Source: Tubiluchus corallicola (Eukaryota > Priapulida > Priapulimorpha > Priapulimorphida > Tubiluchidae). Taken from it: a DNA stretch of 47,298 nt. Every line of letters begins with the position of its first letter. The stretch's first letter is position 1. The translations under genes and the position numbers were made by a program. Location of the stretch: contig JAQGDQ010001280.1 in NCBI GenBank assembly GCA_030141605.1, positions 2,501-49,798 on the forward strand, given 5' to 3'. Of the stretch, positions 46,190-47,298 are shown in pieces. Below the pieces are notes generated by a model. The model was not told the origin of the DNA. It worked only from the letters and a program-made list of their open reading frames with translations, and ran no database searches.

Positions 46190-47080
46190 ACCCAAGACCA
46201 AGACCAAAGACAAAAGCACATCTGCCACTACTAATGTGGAATATTCGGTGTTAAACCAAACCCACTGCTGATTCCAACAGGGTGAAGTCGCCATGTAAAA
46301 ATAGAACTATGAGACAAAGGTCTTCCAAAGAGCGATTGGGTAAAGAAAGTTTCCCGACCAATGAGAAAATAGTAAAAGTGGGACAAGCTTCTTCTGATGT
46401 AGTGGAAACTGAAGTCACACATATATAATAATAATATAGGTATGTTAACACTGTATTTTGAAAGATATATATTTTAAAGAAATGTATATCTTTCAAACCA
46501 TGGCAGCAACAATAAAAAAAACTGGAAAAGTACAACAAACAGAAAGATGAGAAACTGGATGAAGTAGAAATGTATACGAGAAGAGATTGTCTGGAAATAA
46601 CAGGAGTCCCTATTATTTGAAGGAGAAGACACAAATGCTATAGTTCTAAGTTTGGCTGCTACCATGGATGCGAATCATCGTGAGCACCAAGCGAGGAGTA
46701 GACTAGCACCACCCATAGATATTAACCTGACTGAAAATGACATAAGCATGTCTCACCGGCTACCACCACCAAAGAAGGGAATGTGTTACAAGGTAATTGT
46801 GAAATTTACAAGAAGAGATGTAAGAAACCAATTCTATGAAAAAAGAAGACATGCAGGTAATGCTGATATGCTTACCGTAGCTAAATATAACAGCAGTAAA
46901 ATCTATGTTAATGAATCTCTAACGCAAATGAAGAGAAAACTGCTGTTTCAATGTCGAAGCGTAAAACGAAATAAGAACATGAAATATTGATGGACTGTAA
47001 ATGGAAAAATCAAAATGAGCGTAAATGATAGCAGCCCTGTTATCTCAATAAATAGTGAAGACGACTTAAACATGGTTTAG
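46190..47080 (+). pseudogene. LINE ORF1-like remnant
   Basis: Several frames must be combined. About 46,285-46,427 is a basic, Ser-rich stretch. About 46,531-46,610 reads LEKYNKQKDEKLDEVEMYTR and 'DCLEITGVP', the coiled-coil to 'RdnLeI.GiP' transition of LINE ORF1 proteins. About 46,615-46,987 (internal ATG at 46,652) continues with 'ISMSHRLPPPKKG', 'VIVKFTRRDVRNQFYEKRRH' and 'IYVNESLTQMKRKLLFQ', the RNA-binding core. After an in-frame TGA (46,988-46,990) the same frame gives WTVNGKIKMSVNDSSPVISI up to TAG at 47,080. At least one frameshift and one stop show that it is dead. Confidence 0.75.
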
Positions 47081-47142
47081 ATAGAACCCAGCTATATACA
47101 GATATCCTACATCTGTGTATATAAATTGTTGTAAATTAAATG

Positions 47143-47298
47143 GTAATTCAGTATACCTGCACTGGATGTATGCTTGCTTGCAAAATTAATCAGAATGCCC
47201 TGTAGTGTGAAATTTGTAGGAAATGGTGTCATCTTAAATGCACCATGATAACAATGCAAGACTTTCAAAAGTTGGCTAATTCAGACATTCCTTTTTAT
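47143..47298 (+). pseudogene. PHD-finger-like segment of the same LINE, cut by the window end
   Basis: The frame reads QYTCTGCMLACKINQNAL, a TAG stop, then CEICRKWCHLKCTMITMQDF. The spacing (C-x2-C ... C-x2-C-x2-W-C-H-x2-C) fits the PHD-type zinc finger found in or near ORF1 of some CR1-like LINEs. The endonuclease and RT regions would lie beyond 47,298. Confidence 0.6.

Overview
This is a window of metazoan nuclear DNA. It is AT-rich (roughly two thirds A+T by eye), full of microsatellites and broken transposable elements, has spliced or intronless eukaryotic genes, and encodes extracellular animal domains (EGF-like, WAP, CUB-like). The retroelement mix (CR1/L2-like and RTE-like LINEs, Ty3/Gypsy, hAT, piggyBac-like and TA-target MITEs) fits an invertebrate. 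I cannot name the lineage from sequence alone. LAYOUT. 1-14,500 is gene-poor and repeat-dominated, with one credible first coding exon on the minus strand (6,163-6,336, ending at a GTAAGT donor). 14,518-17,644 (+) holds a strong two-exon candidate for a small secreted peptide precursor: signal peptide, Arg-Arg site, a C-x5-C ring and a C-terminal Gly-Arg-stop amidation signal. 18,375-20,725 is a nested transposon pile-up. 22,687-28,673 is a long inverted repeat enclosing the first receptor gene. 23,417-43,229 (all minus strand) is a tandem cluster of four related, apparently intronless genes: signal peptide, divergent CUB-like domain, a variable number of EGF repeats, one WAP four-disulfide domain, one transmembrane helix and a cytoplasmic tail. 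The four members have 18, 4, 9 and about 15 EGF-like units. The first two are intact, the third has a TGA that cuts off a still-open acidic tail, and the fourth is a pseudogene with two stops and two frameshifts. Minisatellites, a piggyBac-like MITE and an inverted minisatellite pair separate them. 43,565-47,298 is retroelement debris: a 5S-rRNA-derived segment with an internal deletion, an unassigned GC-rich coding fragment, a Gypsy integrase C-terminus, a C2H2-finger reading frame, and the ORF1 and PHD-finger region of a LINE that runs off the window. HOW IT FITS. The receptor cluster looks like a young, recombining family. Paralogues share 5' leader sequence, EGF units are nearly identical in DNA, copy number changes in both ecto- and cytodomain, and one member is dead. 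Such families often act in surface recognition or adhesion, but function here is inference. The peptide gene and the receptor cluster have no evident functional link.
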